A stretch of 64,000 nt of DNA from Arbacia lixula (lineage: Eukaryota > Echinodermata > Echinoidea > Arbacioida > Arbaciidae). Position numbers and translations under genes: made by a program. Location of the stretch: the NCBI GenBank assembly GCA_963669155.1, contig OZ022596.1, positions 3,373,304-3,437,303 on the forward strand, read 5' to 3'. Within the stretch, counting starts at the first letter, position 1. The number at the start of each line of letters is the position of its first letter. This document shows, piece by piece, positions 12,722 through 27,600 of this stretch. Under the pieces are notes generated by a model. It had not been told where the DNA came from. It ran no database searches and saw only the letters and a list, made by a program, of their open reading frames with translations.

Positions 12722-15700
12722 ATGGCGAGCATCACATGCAGCCCGGACAGCCTAGTGGTCACCAGTGGATCAAGAGTAAAAGTTCTACCCTTCAGGTAAT
12801 TGGAGATCTAGGTCATACATTTAAGGGATAGTTCACCCTGAAGAAGAGTATGTTCAAAAAAAAGCAGAAACATGACAGAAATATGTATTACAGAAGGTTT
12901 GACGGAAATCGATCAAAGGAAAAGAAAGTTATTAGATTTTGAAATTTCAATTTTGTGACGTCACATGCGAGGTGATTGTTTTTTCATACAGGTATGTGTA
13001 AAAAATATATTTCTGATGATGCATCAAATGCACAGGTTAAAGGATATATATCTTTTTGAGAAATGCATATTATAAAAAAAGTGTACTCAACATATGGGAG
13101 AGCACCTCACACGTGACGTCAAAAAATTAAAACTTTAACAGATCATAGCTTCCTTATCGTTTGACAGATTTTCTTCAAACCTCCGCTGATATGTATCTTG
13201 TTTCTGTTTTTATTGAAACCAACTTAAAACCAACTCAGGGTGAACTACATGTATTCCTTTAAACTGTTTGTTCGAGATAGGCTGCAAAGCCTTTTGAAGA
13301 TTATTACAGGAGAAGAAGAAGAATGAGACGAAGAAGAAGAAGAAGAAGAAGAAGAAGAAGAAGAAGAAGAAGAAGAAGAAGAAGAAGAAGAAGAAGAAGA
13401 AGAAGAAGAAGAAGAAGAAGAAGAAGGAGAAGGAGAAGGAGAAGGAGAAGGAGAAGGAGAAGGAGAAGGAGAAGGAGAAGGAGAAGGAGAAGGAGAAGGA
13501 GAAGGAGAAGGAGAAGGAGAAGGAGGAGAAGAAGAAGAAGAAGAAGAAGAAGAAGAAGAAGAAGAAGAAGAAGAGGAAGAGGGGGAGGAGATTGGATCTC
13601 AAGTCTAGACCCTTTTTTATGTTATGATTGATATCAATCACAATTCAAGTTTTGATCAATCGCAAATCTTTATAAGACCTGGCCCAGGTTTACTTGTGGT
13701 ACATGTAAAAAAGCGATAGATGACAAGACATTTCCAGGCTTTATTGAACAGAAGCATCATCTACAATATCTTTATTTTGGTGGAAAATGAGTTTTTAGTT
13801 CCTCATTTATCTTTTCCATTGTGGATGTGTTGGGTTTGAATGATTATGATTCATGTTGTGTCTTTCGTTCATAGTGATCCATCGACTTGCATCGAATATG
13901 AGCTGAAAGCAGAACCAGTGAAGAAGGAATTGCAGGAGAGAACGAAGGGCGGACAAACGAGAGACACTAAGAAGGTGGAGGAAGATAAAGCTCCTGGCAT
14001 GTGAGATAAAAAGAATTTTAGACTTTTTAGACTGTTTTTAAAAGTTTCCTAACCCGGTACTGAGCCCACATATTTGTGGGCTGGCATTTTTCCACTCAGA
14101 TACAGAGCAGTGTGACTCCAGTGTAATCTGATGTATAGATAATAGATGATCCGCCCAAAACTTCTGATTCTCGCAACCTATAATTCTGCAGTCAATTTCC
14201 GATTCTATGTGTAGTATTATTGGGAGGAAAGCTCTCAAAAATCTCTCTTTCATTTTCCAAAGTTTTCACAAAATTTGATGTTCTTTTTTACCTGCAAAAG
14301 GGACTTGCTCTATTATACTCTATACGTCTATATTTTTGCGTTTACAGATATTTTCACGAATGAAGGGGCTGCAGGCATATTTGCGGGTTGTTTGATAAAT
14401 GACACCCAGCTCTGTACTGCTCCCACGCCCACTATGATATTCACACGCAAATGTGAGAAAACAAACTGTACTTGCACATGTTATTGCAATGCTAGATTGT
14501 GTGCGGCATGGCATGCTATGCAAGCTAGCAAGCTATCGTGCCAGCACCCCATCATGAGATCGATAGCATACGATGTGTGTGCGCATTTGTGTGTGGTGCA
14601 TGCACGTAACGAAAATAAATCCTTGCGAAAATAACAGCTTATACAATAACTCATTCTTTTCCACAGAGATCCCCATGTACCGACTGGCCGGATCCTAGCG
14701 GCTACTTTCTCTACGAGCGGGGCTTACTTTGCAGCCAGCACAGATGAAAAGGACCTAGTCTTGTGGTCAACCCAGCCCGAGTGGACAAAGAAATGGACCA
14801 AGTGTGTATATTTGCAATTTGTAATTTATTGTTTCCACAGCTCATGTACACTATAGCTCAAAGGAATTGGCATAGGGAAAGGGAAAGGGAAGAATTGGAA
14901 GGAGCCGCAGTTTTCAACCGCGGTATATTTTGTCCAGTTCAGCATGAAACATGATGCTTTAGCCTAAAAAGCATCGTGTTTCATGCTGAACTGGACAAAA
15001 TAAACCACAGTTTAGCACCGTCTCACACAGTGCCGTGACAGTGTAGAATTCAGTCATGAGTTTGTCCACTTCTCCATTCGAAATATCTTCAAAATTTATG
15101 TGTTTCACCTTTGCAAAGCGCTTTAATGTAATTAATGAGTATTCGATGCTTTGAGTTGAATTTGTACTTACTGAAAGCATCTGAATCGTCCAAAATTTGT
15201 TTCAATTCTTCATCTAACTTTATCAGAGTTTCGTGAGATTCGTGGGTGCCGACATTAGCGTAAACAACATTGGTATCGATCATATCAATTCTCGGTATCG
15301 TGATATCGTGCTGATATCGTGTTGATATCGCGTGCTGCCAGTAAGAAAAAATTACACGGTAATTACGGGTAATTAACCAATCAGATTGCAGAGATTCTGA
15401 CACCCATTCTATAATAATTTATGACAGACCACCAAACGATTATCCTTTCCTCTCTCTCTCTCTCATCTTGTTTATAAAGGTCAGTGACGAAGCGTTGCAT
15501 GGCCCTAACCTTTGGCTTGGCAGAGACTGCCCTCTTTGTTGCGGACAAGGCAGGCGACGTCTACCAGTTTGATGTGCAGGATGACAGCAAAGAGGGCGCT
15601 GTTATTCTAGGACATGTCTCAATGCTGCTGGATGTGGTATGTGACATATGTTGTTTTATTTTGACTATTTTAGCCATTATCATGTTGTACATTTTTAACA

Positions 15701-18029
15701 AAAATTAGATTGCTAGTGATAATCGTATGACTCGCAATGTGTGGTCAACAAGGGATCTAAGATCACAACGTCTCGTGCGCCACTGTAACACTTCATCAGG
15801 TGTGATACAAACATATTTAGCAAAGAATAGAATAAATTTCTTGAGTTTCTTCTTTATGACAGGATAAAAGCTGTGAAATCTGAGAGCCTCGTGCTAGGCT
15901 GTGAGATGCATAGACACAACCTAATCTTTTAACAACTATGTCTGGTAACACAGAGCTATGCCCTAATCCCATCCTCCTCATGAGAGAGGAAGGAGCCATA
16001 GGAGCTATGATGTAATTAGGGCATAGTCTGTGTTACCAGACACAGCTGTTTTAACAGACTGGGTTTTGTCCATGCATCTCACAGCCTAGAAGGAGCCACT
16101 AACACAAATCTTCTTGATTGGTCAATCACCCGTGAGTGCCGGCCAATGGGCTTTGTCCTTTGTCCTTTGTCGGTAACATGTTACTGCCCGACGATGCGAG
16201 CTGTACCAGCAGCCTATTATTTGGTCGAGCATCTGGGTGCACTGCCCAATAGTATTGGGCTTCGTCCTTTAACCGTTTAGAAGCGGGTTCTCGGTTAGTG
16301 CGCTGCACCGACCAAATGGTATTTAAACCCCTACTCACTACAATTTTGTATCTCACCTTGCGAATTGTTGCAGCGGCGCACAAATCTTTTTTTATTCCTT
16401 CTTGACCGTACATTATGAGACAAACGATTATCACAAGCAACACATCTTCTTGTCTATAATTCTATCTCTTTCTCTCTCTCTCACTCCCTTTCTCTCTCTC
16501 TCTCTCTCTCTCTCACATACACTCTCTCTCTCACTCTTGTAATACTCACTCAGTATGTCCCAGGCAGAATGTGTGTATGTTGTATACATTACGAAGATGA
16601 CTAACTCGTATCTTCCCATCTCTCTCTCACACTCTCTTTCTCTATCTGTCCGTCTGTCTGTCTCTCTGTCTCTCTTTCTTTCTTTCTCTTTCTTTCTCTG
16701 TCTGTCTGTCTCTCTCTTCTCATTCTTGTAATACTCACTCAGTATGTCCCAGACAGAATGTGTGTAGGTTGTATGCATTCGGAAGATGACTAACTTGTAT
16801 CTTCTCATCTCTAATTCTCTCTCTCTCTCCCTCCCTCTCACTCTCTCTCTTCCTCTGTTTCACACACACTCTCTCTTTCTAGTAATACTCAGTATGTAAT
16901 AGGAAGAATGCGCTTTTTACTAGGATTTGATTAGTGCAAAAATGGGAAGATGGCATACAAAGAGTTGATTTCATTCAATGAAAGTTTTGAATTTTCCTAT
17001 GGTATGAATTTGTTGGCTCTTGCCATTTTGTTCTTTTTTTTTTGCTCATTTTCTCTCTATTATCTGTTTTCCTCAGTATAGTTTCTTAATCATTTCTACT
17101 CCTGTTCTTATCATAATTCCTTCAATCACAGCATAGATTTTTTAAATAATGAAAAAGAAAAGGTTTAATACATGTAACTCCTTATACGCAATCATCAATA
17201 GGATATGATTTATGTTATCCAGGTTTTTTCTGGCATGTCTGGCAATATCCTTTTCTAAATCATTCTAGCCCCTGTTATGTATTACGTGTTAAGTGAAGAT
17301 TTGTGGATGAATTGTTAAAGAGGCTAACTTAAGAACGCATGACTCCGGTTCGACTCCTGGAGTGGGTAGGGTCATTCCATTATACCTTTTGCATTGTGAT
17401 TTTTGCCTCCTCCTATTCTTTACCTTACTATGTCCTTCTCTTTGATATTCTCTTTACCATTTTTCTTCTCTTGAACCTTTTTTTTTTTTGTTAGCACAAA
17501 CATGTAGCAGGCAAGTCTCTGAAATGCTTGTATGTGGCGCATTTGTCAGCTGTGTCCTTGCATGAATTTGCCTTGACAGACCACCTCATATTTGTACACA
17601 AGTATTTTTTGTTTGTTTTGTTTTCTTCAGGCGGTGTCGGCTGATGACAAGTTCGTCCTGACAGCAGAAAGAGATGAAAAGATACGAGTTAGTCATCTTC
17701 CGAATGCATACAACATACACACATTCTGCCTGGGACATACTGAGTGAGTATTACTAGAAAGAAAGAGATCGGTAGAGAGAGAGAGAGAGAATTGTTGATG
17801 AGAAGATATGAGTTGGTCATCTTCCTAATGCATACAACATTCACACATTCTGTATGAGTGAGTATTACTAGAGTGAGAGAGAGAGACAGATAGACAGATA
17901 AAGACAGAGAGAGTATGAGAGAGAGATAGAGGCAGAGAGAGAGAGAGAGAGAGAGTGTGTGTGTGTGAGAGAGAGAGACATAAAGAGAGAGAGAGAGAGA
18001 GAGAGAGTGTGTGTGTGAGAGAGACATAA

Positions 18030-18062
<33 letters not shown>

Positions 18063-18126
18063 GACAGACAGAGAAAGAAAGAGAGAGTATGAGAGATAGA
18101 TAGAGGCAGAGAGAGAGAGAGAGAGA

Positions 18127-18160
<34 letters not shown>

Positions 18161-18163
18161 CGT

Positions 18164-18196
<33 letters not shown>

Positions 18197-18551
18197 GAGT
18201 GTGAGAGAGAGAGATGAGAAGATACGAGTTAGTCATCTTCCTAATGCATACAACATACACACATTCTGCCTGGGACATACTGAGTGAGTATTGCAAGAGT
18301 GAGGAGAGAGAGACAGACAGAGAAAGAAAGAGAGAGAGAAAGAAAGAGAGAGTGTTTCAGTCAAATAAAATAAAATATTCATGAACAGAATTTTGACTTG
18401 ACACCAATGATATTGAAGAAACAAATTTTTTAATGTCGCTCTGAAAAAATATGATACCTGTAAAGAATGTTCACTTCTGGCCAAAATAAATTAGCCACCT
18501 CCTGTAAAAGGGTTCTTCGTGTGTATTCTTTAAGAGAGACAGAGAGAGAGG

Positions 18552-18607
<56 letters not shown>

Positions 18608-21600
18608 GAAAGAGAGATGAGAAGATACGAGTTAGTCATCTTCCTAATGTATACAACATACACACATTCTGCCTGGGACATACTGTACTGAGTGACTATT
18701 TATATGTTTTGGAGCAAAAGGTTTAGGTACGAGTGTATGCTGTGTGTGAGCGCGAAGCGATAGAGAAAGAGAAAGCTAGAAAGTGTCAGACATATAAAAT
18801 CAGTTATCATCGGTGGGCTTTGGTGGAGAGAAAGAAAAAATACCATAAAGAGAGAGAGAGAGTGGAAAAGAGGAAGAGCGAATAGAAGGTGATGGTGATC
18901 TTTTTAATGTAACACACACAACATCTACCCCGCTATGTATTGAGAAAGGTTAGAAGATATAAATTGGTCATCTCGTTACTACTGTGTACTGTCGTGGGTG
19001 TGGGGAACAAGCGAACGATTGGTGTTTGCCACTTGAGCCAAACCAAAACAAACAAGTACACAAAACAGCAAAGCCAGATTTAAGCTGATTCATTAATTAC
19101 CTTTACTTCTAATTCTTTTTTTGCTACAGATTTGTCAACAGGCTTGCTGTTCTACCAAATACAGATGTTCTCTTGTCTACTGCCGGAGTAAGTAATGATA
19201 TTTACTTTTCATTTACATTTACTTAATTTCAGGAAGAAGAAGAGGAAGAAGAAATACTCACACAAGCACATGTTGCAGGGGAGACTACTGTTCTGCCCTA
19301 CTCTGACAAAAGGAAGCAAATGACAAATCACTCAAATCTGTGTTATTGGTATACTTAGATTGTACCCAGCATTCCCTACATACAGCCAAAATCTGGACGA
19401 GAAATATTCATCTTGCCATGAGATATTAAATCTAACATGATGTGGTTTTGCACTGATGCCAATGCAAGTGAAAGACACAATTAGCTAATTTACAAGAAAA
19501 GTCTCTTTTTGTTAGTTGCTTCCTTTTGTCAGAGTAGGGCTGTGTTGTTGTGCCTAGTTTGTTTTTTGGCTGCTGTCATTTCTTCCACTGCCTCTTACTT
19601 ACTGAGTGATGAAATGGTGATGAAGGAAATGGAGGAGCAGACGTGAGAGAAGGGCAAAGAGGGAAGAAAGAAAGAAGCGCTGAAAGTATTCATTCATTTA
19701 TTCATTATCTTTATAGTCCTCAATGGATATTCATTCATTCATTATCTGTATTGTCCTCAATGGAAATTCATTCATTAATTATCTGCATTGTCCTCAATGG
19801 AAATTCACTCTGTTGGCATTACAAATATGTACATACATTATTTACATAAATTATACTGCAAAATAAAAAATCAATTATGAGAGTATAAACATCATATTCA
19901 TAACAATGTCATAACAAAAAGAAATACGGAAGATAATGGCAAACACCTTGGTCCGTAATGATTTATGCAACATTAAGACAATACACACTCTGCGATATGC
20001 AATCAACAAATGAAAAATGTGGAACAAAAATTTTCAATCTCTACATACATGTACATGCAATATTAAAGACAGGGTGTCCTCCTGCAGGTCAAAAAAATGG
20101 AGGAAATAAAGAAAGATCAATGAAGATGGAAATGGAAAATAAGAATAGGATTGATCCGAGATAAGGGGATGAAAAGAAAGAATTAGAAATGGAAAACACA
20201 CATTAAATCATGTTGAAAACAAGTTTGATGTGCTTTTGATTGCAATACTTGTAATTGGATCAAGATGTAGTCCCTCATTAACCATGTGTATGCTAGATGA
20301 AAACGGCGCTCTAAAAGATTTCTGTAGATTCATTGTGAATAAATGTAGAAGTGCAACTTAGAGAGTTATGTGGCATCTCATTTTTTGTCATTCCAGGACA
20401 CCACAATAAGGCTGTGGGACTACAGAAAAGGAACAGAGCTCTGCCACGTATCGTACCTCTGTGACCAACCCTCGTCAGAATCCACCAACAAACATGACGC
20501 AACCGTTACCTGCCTTTCCTGCTCAAAACAACACAGCCTGGTTGCCATGGCAATTCTAGAGTAAGTATAAGCAAGATTGCACCTGGTTGCAACCTTATTT
20601 ATTACAAATGAAACATGTAAAACAGTTGTACGAAACAAAATGGCCAGATGATATCAAAAGTGAAAAGTTTCCTACACAAGCAGTGATAAAGAATGTCAAT
20701 GTTAGGGTAGTCAATCATTTCCAAATTTCAAACAAATTACATGAAAAGAAAGAGCATTAAGTTTTTGGAACTTTTTAGCATATTATTTTAAGGAAAAATT
20801 ATAGCCATTGAGATACGACACATTGTCTTCAGAACAGGGCCTGTTGCATAAAACTTACCATTGATGGTAACTCTGCCATCAATGGTAACTGCCATGGTTA
20901 CATTGCCGGACAGCCTATGAAATTCAAGGTTTCCATAGAAATTGCAATTGGTATCAAAATTACATTCAATGATAAGTTTTATGCAACAGGGCCCAGGTGA
21001 AAACTGCCCCCTTCCAAGTAAATGCCGTAGAGGGGTGTTCGCTAGTTCGCTCAGCGAACGCAAAACGCAAAACTTACATAAACCTCACTCCACAAAAACA
21101 ATAAAATTTCATATTTAGATTTATTCTTTTGGTCTAAAATAACAACACATGATACATTAAACTAAAATGAATCTCATAAGATAAAAATCCAAAAACAAGA
21201 TTTGTTTTTGTTTCATGAGTGAATTGTCAATTTTCTCGGTTTGAGCAAGTGCTACTTGTCTCTCATCTTGGGCTGTCAGATCTCATATGCCGTAGAGGAG
21301 TGTATGGCCTGCCGTATGAAGATTTAATGCGCATAATGTTATTCTCATTCCAGCCATTGCAGTGTGCTCGTCTTCCATGTCGCAGAGAAGGAAGGGAGGT
21401 GGACCATTGAGGAGGTTGCTAGGCTACAGTGTAAACACCCCCCATGGTCTGTGACCTTTGACCCTAAGGGTCAGCTGTTTGTTCTTGTCCCTGACCCAGA
21501 CAAGCCTCTACTTGTTTACAGAGTGCTCCAAGGCGAGGAGCAAGTATTTCAGGTAAGATATATCATGTTCAAATCATGTTTTATTATGCATATGACTAGG

Positions 21601-24600
21601 ACCACGTGAAATAAAAATCTTAATAATGACGTGACGTCCTAAACTCATTTTGTATTGAAACTTATAATTAACCATTATCTGTTTGACTAGGATGGTCTGC
21701 ATCTCCCTGTATGTGCAATAACATTTAATGGAATACAGTGAATGTTAATTATGATAGCTTTTTGTGGGGTATGAATTGCTTTTCACTTGTCTGTATTGTA
21801 CCATTTTCTTGCTTTTTGTGCATGGACACAACCCAGTATGTTAAAAACTATGTCTGTTAACGCGTACAGACTGTGCCCTATTCCCATCCTCGCTGTGGAA
21901 GCCAGAGGAGCTATGACGTCATTAGGCCATAGTCTGTGTTACCAGACATAGTTGTTGACAGACTGGGTCATGTCCATGCACCTCATAGCCCAGTACCTAG
22001 GCTACCACTGTGAAGAATTGGTGCATATTACTGGTAAAGAATTATGATCACAGAACACAGAGAGTTACTGTCTCTCAAAAGAAATTTGTTGAATTAAAAA
22101 TTCCTCTGCTGGTGTAAAATGCTTTGTTTGTTTCCCCCCCTTCCTCTCAAAACGCACAATTATTTTTAGATTGTGGAAGATATGTCAACAGAGGGCGGTA
22201 CAGCTATCTTGGCACAGCAAGTCCAGAAGGACTGGGAGTTCTTGAAATGTGAGTACAGTCGTTAAGGACCATGCATTGAAACACGTTTCAAAATGTGTGT
22301 TGCAGATGCTCGTTTCGAAACGCTGGTTCTAACTTAATACAGTGGCTAAGTAGTTTGAGGTATTGGTAGGTTAGCTAGCTGAAGTAAAAATGCCTTAATG
22401 TGATCTGAATGTGACTTTTGGCATTTGACTTACCCAAGCCAAATGCTAAGTAGCTTTTGTACTGACCTCAAGTATTTTATGGTATACCAGCCCTAATTCA
22501 ATCTATTTCTTTGCTCACATGTTCATGCGATGTTCCCTTCCACAACATGCCTGAATATCTTCCTGTCTTTCTTTCATGTGTCTGCTTTTATTGAAAGCAA
22601 CATAATGTTAGGCTGAAGCATCCCTTTAAGCTTCTCCAAACTCCTGATTCCATCCATACATGTAGGTTCATGTGACATGCCCAGTCCATTCCGTGGCCTT
22701 CACAAGATGCCCATCGACAACATGCCAGAATATCTTCCTTTCTTTCTTTCATGTGTCTGCTTTTATTGAAACCAACTGTTTCTTTGCTTATACATGTAGG
22801 TTCATGTGACGTTCCCAGTCCATTCCGTGGCCTTCACAAGGTGCCCTTCGACAACATGCCCAAATATCCTTCTTTCTTTCTTTTATGTGTCTGCTTTTAT
22901 CGACACTAACTGTTTCTTTGCTCATACATGTAGGTTCATGCGACGTTCCCAGTCCGTTCCGTGGCCTCCACAAGACGCTCTTCGACAGCATGTCTGAATA
23001 TCTTCCTTTCTTTTATGCGTCTGCTTTTATTGAAACCAACTGTTTCTTTGCTCATACATGTAGGTTCATGTGACGTGCCCAGTCCTTTCCATGGCCTTCA
23101 CAACATGCCCGTCAACAACATGCCCGAAAATCTTTCTTTCTTTCTTTTATGTGTCTGCTTTTATTGAAACCAACTGTTTCTTTGCTCATACATGTAGGTT
23201 CATGCGACGTGCCCAGTCCATTCCGTGGCCTTCACAAGGTGCCCGTCAACAACATGCCCGAATATCTTTCTTTCTTTCTTTTATGTGTCTGCTTTTATTG
23301 AAAGCAACTGTTTCTTTGCTCATACATGTAGGTTCATGCGACGTGCCCAGTCCTTTTCGTGGCCTTCACAAGGTGCCCTTCGACAAGATGCCCGATTATC
23401 TTTCTTTCTTTCTTTCATGTGTCTGCTTTTATTGAAACCAACTGTTTCTTTGCTCATACATGTAGGTTCATGCGACGTGCCCAGTCCTTTTCGTGGCCTT
23501 CACAAGGTGCCCTTCGACAACATGCCCGAATATCTTTCTTTCTTTCTTTCTTGTGTCTGATTTTATTGACACCAACTGTTTCTTTGCTAATACATGTAGG
23601 TTCATGCGACGCTCCTAGTCCTTTCCGGGGCCTCCACAAGATGCCCTTCGACAACATGCCCGAATATCTTTCTTTCTTTCTTTCATGTGTCTGCTTTTAT
23701 TGAAACCAACTGTTTCTTTGCTCATACATGTAGGTTCATGCGACGTTCCCAGTCCTTTCGTGGCCTTCACAAGGTGCCCTTCGACAACATGCCCGAATAT
23801 CTTTCTTTCTTTCTTTCTTGTGTCTGATTTTATTGACACCAACTGTTTCTTTGCAATACATGTAGGTTCATGCGACGTTCCCAGTCCTTTCCGTGGCCTT
23901 CACAAGATGCCCTTCGACAACATGCCCGAATATCTTTCTTTCTTTCTTCCTTGTGGCTGCTTTTATTGAAACCAACTTTTTCTTTGCTCATACATGTAGG
24001 TTCATGCGACGTTCCCAGTCCTTTCCGTGGCCTTCACAAGATGCCCTTCGACAACATGCCCGATTATCTTTCTTTTTTTCTTTCTTGTGTCTGCTTTTAT
24101 TGAAACCAACTGTTTCTTTGCTCATACATGTAGGTTCATGCGACGTTCCCAGTCCATTCCGTGGCCTTCACAAGGTGCCCTTCGACAACATGCCCAAATA
24201 TGTTTTTTTCTTTCTTTCTTGTGTCTGCTTTTATTGAAACCAACTGTTTCTTTGCTCATACATGTAGGTTCATGCGACGTTCTCAGTCCTTTCCGTGGCC
24301 TTCACAAGGTGCCCTTTGACAACATGCCCGATTATCTTTCTTTTTTTCTTTCTTGTGTCTGCTTTTATTGAAACCAACTGTTTCTTTGCTCATACATGTA
24401 GGTTCATGCGATGTTCCCAGTCCTTTCCGTGGCCTTCACAAGGTGCCCTTCGACAACATGCCTGAATATCTTCCTTTGTTTCTTTCATGTGTCTGCTTTT
24501 ATTGAAAGCAACATAATGTTAGGGTGAACTATCCCTTTAAGCTACTCCAAACTCCTGATTCCATCCATACATGTAGGTTCATATGACATGCCCAGTCCAT

Positions 24601-27600
24601 TCCCGGCCTTCACAACATGCCCCAATATCTTTCTTTCTTTCTTGTGTCTGCTTTTATTGAAACCAACTGTTTCTTTGCTCATACATGTAGGCTCATGCGA
24701 CGTTCCCAGTCTTTTGCGTGGCCTTCACAAGATGCCCTTCGACAACATGTCCGAATATCTTTCTTTCTTGTGTCTGCTTTTATTGAAACAAACTGTTTCT
24801 TTGCTCATATATGTAGGTTCATGCGATGTGCCCAGTCCATTCCGTGGCCTTGACAAGGTGCCCTTCGACAACATGCCCGAATATCTTTCTTTCTTTCTTT
24901 CTTTCTTTCTTGTGTCTGCTTTTATTGAAACCAACTGTTTCTTTGCTCATACATGTAGGTTCATGCAACGTTCCCAGTCCATTCCGTGGCCTTCACAAGG
25001 TGCCCTTCAACAGCATGCCCGAATATCTTTCTTTGTTTTATGTGTCTGCTTTTATTGAAACCAACTGTTTCTTTGCTCATACATGTAGGTTCATGCGACG
25101 TGCCCAGTCCATTCCGTGGCCTTCACAAGGTGCCCGTCAACAACATGCCCGAATATCTTTCTTTCTTTCTTTTATGTGTCTGCTTTTATTGAAAGCAACT
25201 GTTTCTTTGCTCATACATGTAGGTTCATGCGACGTGCCCAGTCCTTTTCGTGGCCTTCACAAGGTGCCCTTCGACAAGATGCCCGATTATCTTTCTTTCT
25301 TTCTTTCATGTGTCTGCTTTTATTGAAACCAACTGTTTCTTTGCTCATACATGTAGGTTCATGCGACGTGCCCAGTCCTTTTCGTGGCCTTCACAAGGTG
25401 CCCTTCGACAACATGCCCGAATATCTTTCTTTCTTTCTTTCTTGTGTCTGATTTTATTGACACCAACTGTTTCTTTGCTAATACATGTAGGTTCATGCGA
25501 CGCTCCTAGTCCTTTCCGGGGCCTCCACAAGATGCCCTTCGACAACATGCCCGAATATCTTTCTTTCTTTCTTTCATGTGTCTGCTTTTATTGAAACCAA
25601 CTGTTTCTTTGCTCATACATGTAGGTTCATGCGACGTTCCCAGTCCTTTCGTGGCCTTCACAAGGTGCCCTTCGACAACATGCCCGAATATCTTTCTTTC
25701 TTTCTTTCTTGTGTCTGATTTTATTGACACCAACTGTTTCTTTGCAATACATGTAGGTTCATGCGACGTTCCCAGTCCTTTCCGTGGCCTTCACAAGATG
25801 CCCTTCGACAACATGCCCGAATATCTTTCTTTCTTTCTTCCTTGTGGCTGCTTTTATTGAAACCAACTTTTTCTTTGCTCATACATGTAGGTTCATGCGA
25901 CGTTCCCAGTCCTTTCCGTGGCCTTCACAAGATGCCCTTCGACAACATGCCCGAATATCTTTCTTTCTTTCTTCCTTGTGGCTGCTTTTATTGAAACCAA
26001 CTGTTTCTTTGCTCATACATGTAGGTTCATGCGACGTTCCCAGTCCTTTCCGTGGCCTTCACAAGGTGCCCTTCGACAACATGCCCAAATATCCTTCTTT
26101 CTTTCTTTTATGTGTCTGCTTTTATCGACACTAACTGTTTCTTTGCTCATACATGTAGGTTCATGCGACGTTCCCAGTCCGTTCCGTGGCCTCCACAAGA
26201 CGCTCTTCGACAGCATGTCTGAATATCTTCCTTTCTTTTATGCGTCTGCTTTTATTGAAACCAACTGTTTCTTTGCTCATACATGTAGGTTCATGTGACG
26301 TGCCCAGTCCTTTCCATGGCCTTCACAACATGCCCGTCAACAACATGCCCGAAAATCTTTCTTTCTTTCTTTTATGTGTCTGCTTTTATTGAAACCAACT
26401 GTTTCTTTGCTCATACATGTAGGTTCATGCGACGTGCCCAGTCCATTCCGTGGCCTTCACAAGGTGCCCGTCAACAACATGCCCGAATATCTTTCTTTCT
26501 TTCTTTTATGTGTCTGCTTTTATTGAAAGCAACTGTTTCTTTGCTCATACATGTAGGTTCATGCGACGTGCCCAGTCCTTTTCGTGGCCTTCACAAGGTG
26601 CCCTTCGACAAGATGCCCGATTATCTTTCTTTCTTTCTTTCATGTGTCTGCTTTTATTGAAACCAACTGTTTCTTTGCTCATACATGTAGGTTCATGCGA
26701 CGTGCCCAGTCCTTTTCGTGGCCTTCACAAGGTGCCCTTCGACAACATGCCCGAATATCTTTCTTTCTTTCTTTCTTGTGTCTGATTTTATTGACACCAA
26801 CTGTTTCTTTGCTAATACATGTAGGTTCATGCGACGCTCCTAGTCCTTTCCGGGGCCTCCACAAGATGCCCTTCGACAACATGCCCGAATATCTTTCTTT
26901 CTTTCTTTCATGTGTCTGCTTTTATTGAAACCAACTGTTTCTTTGCTCATACATGTAGGTTCATGCGACGTTCCCAGTCCTTTCGTGGCCTTCACAAGGT
27001 GCCCTTCGACAACATGCCCGAATATCTTTCTTTCTTTCTTTCTTGTGTCTGATTTTATTGACACCAACTGTTTCTTTGCAATACATGTAGGTTCATGCGA
27101 CGTTCCCAGTCCTTTCCGTGGCCTTCACAAGATGCCCTTCGACAACATGCCCGAATATCTTTCTTTCTTTCTTCCTTGTGGCTGCTTTTATTGAAACCAA
27201 CTTTTTCTTTGCTCATACATGTAGGTTCATGCGACGTTCCCAGTCCTTTCCGTGGCCTTCACAAGATGCCCTTCGACAACATGCCCGATTATCTTTCTTT
27301 TTTTCTTTCTTGTGTCTGCTTTTATTGAAACCAACTGTTTCTTTGCTCATACATGTAGGTTCATGCGACGTTCCCAGTCCATTCCGTGGCCTTCACAAGG
27401 TGCCCTTCGACAACATGCCCAAATATGTTTTTTTCTTTCTTTCTTGTGTCTGCTTTTATTGAAACCAACTGTTTCTTTGCTCATACATGTAGGTTCATGC
27501 GACGTTCTCAGTCCTTTCCGTGGCCTTCACAAGGTGCCCTTTGACAACATGCCCGATTATCTTTCTTTTTTTCTTTCTTGTGTCTGCTTTTATTGAAACC

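Noticed and set aside
13210-13641. Poly-Arg and Phe/Ser-rich ORFs
   Set aside because: Translations of the GAA/GAAGGA microsatellite.
17310-17370. B-box-like GGTTCGACTCC in WDR4 intron 4 as a tRNA or SINE
   Set aside because: No convincing A box at the right distance and no tail; too little to annotate.
16431-18690. Ser/Leu-, Arg/Glu- and His-Thr-rich ORFs on both strands
   Set aside because: They arise from CT/GA/GT microsatellite and exon-5 copies, with no independent coding signal.
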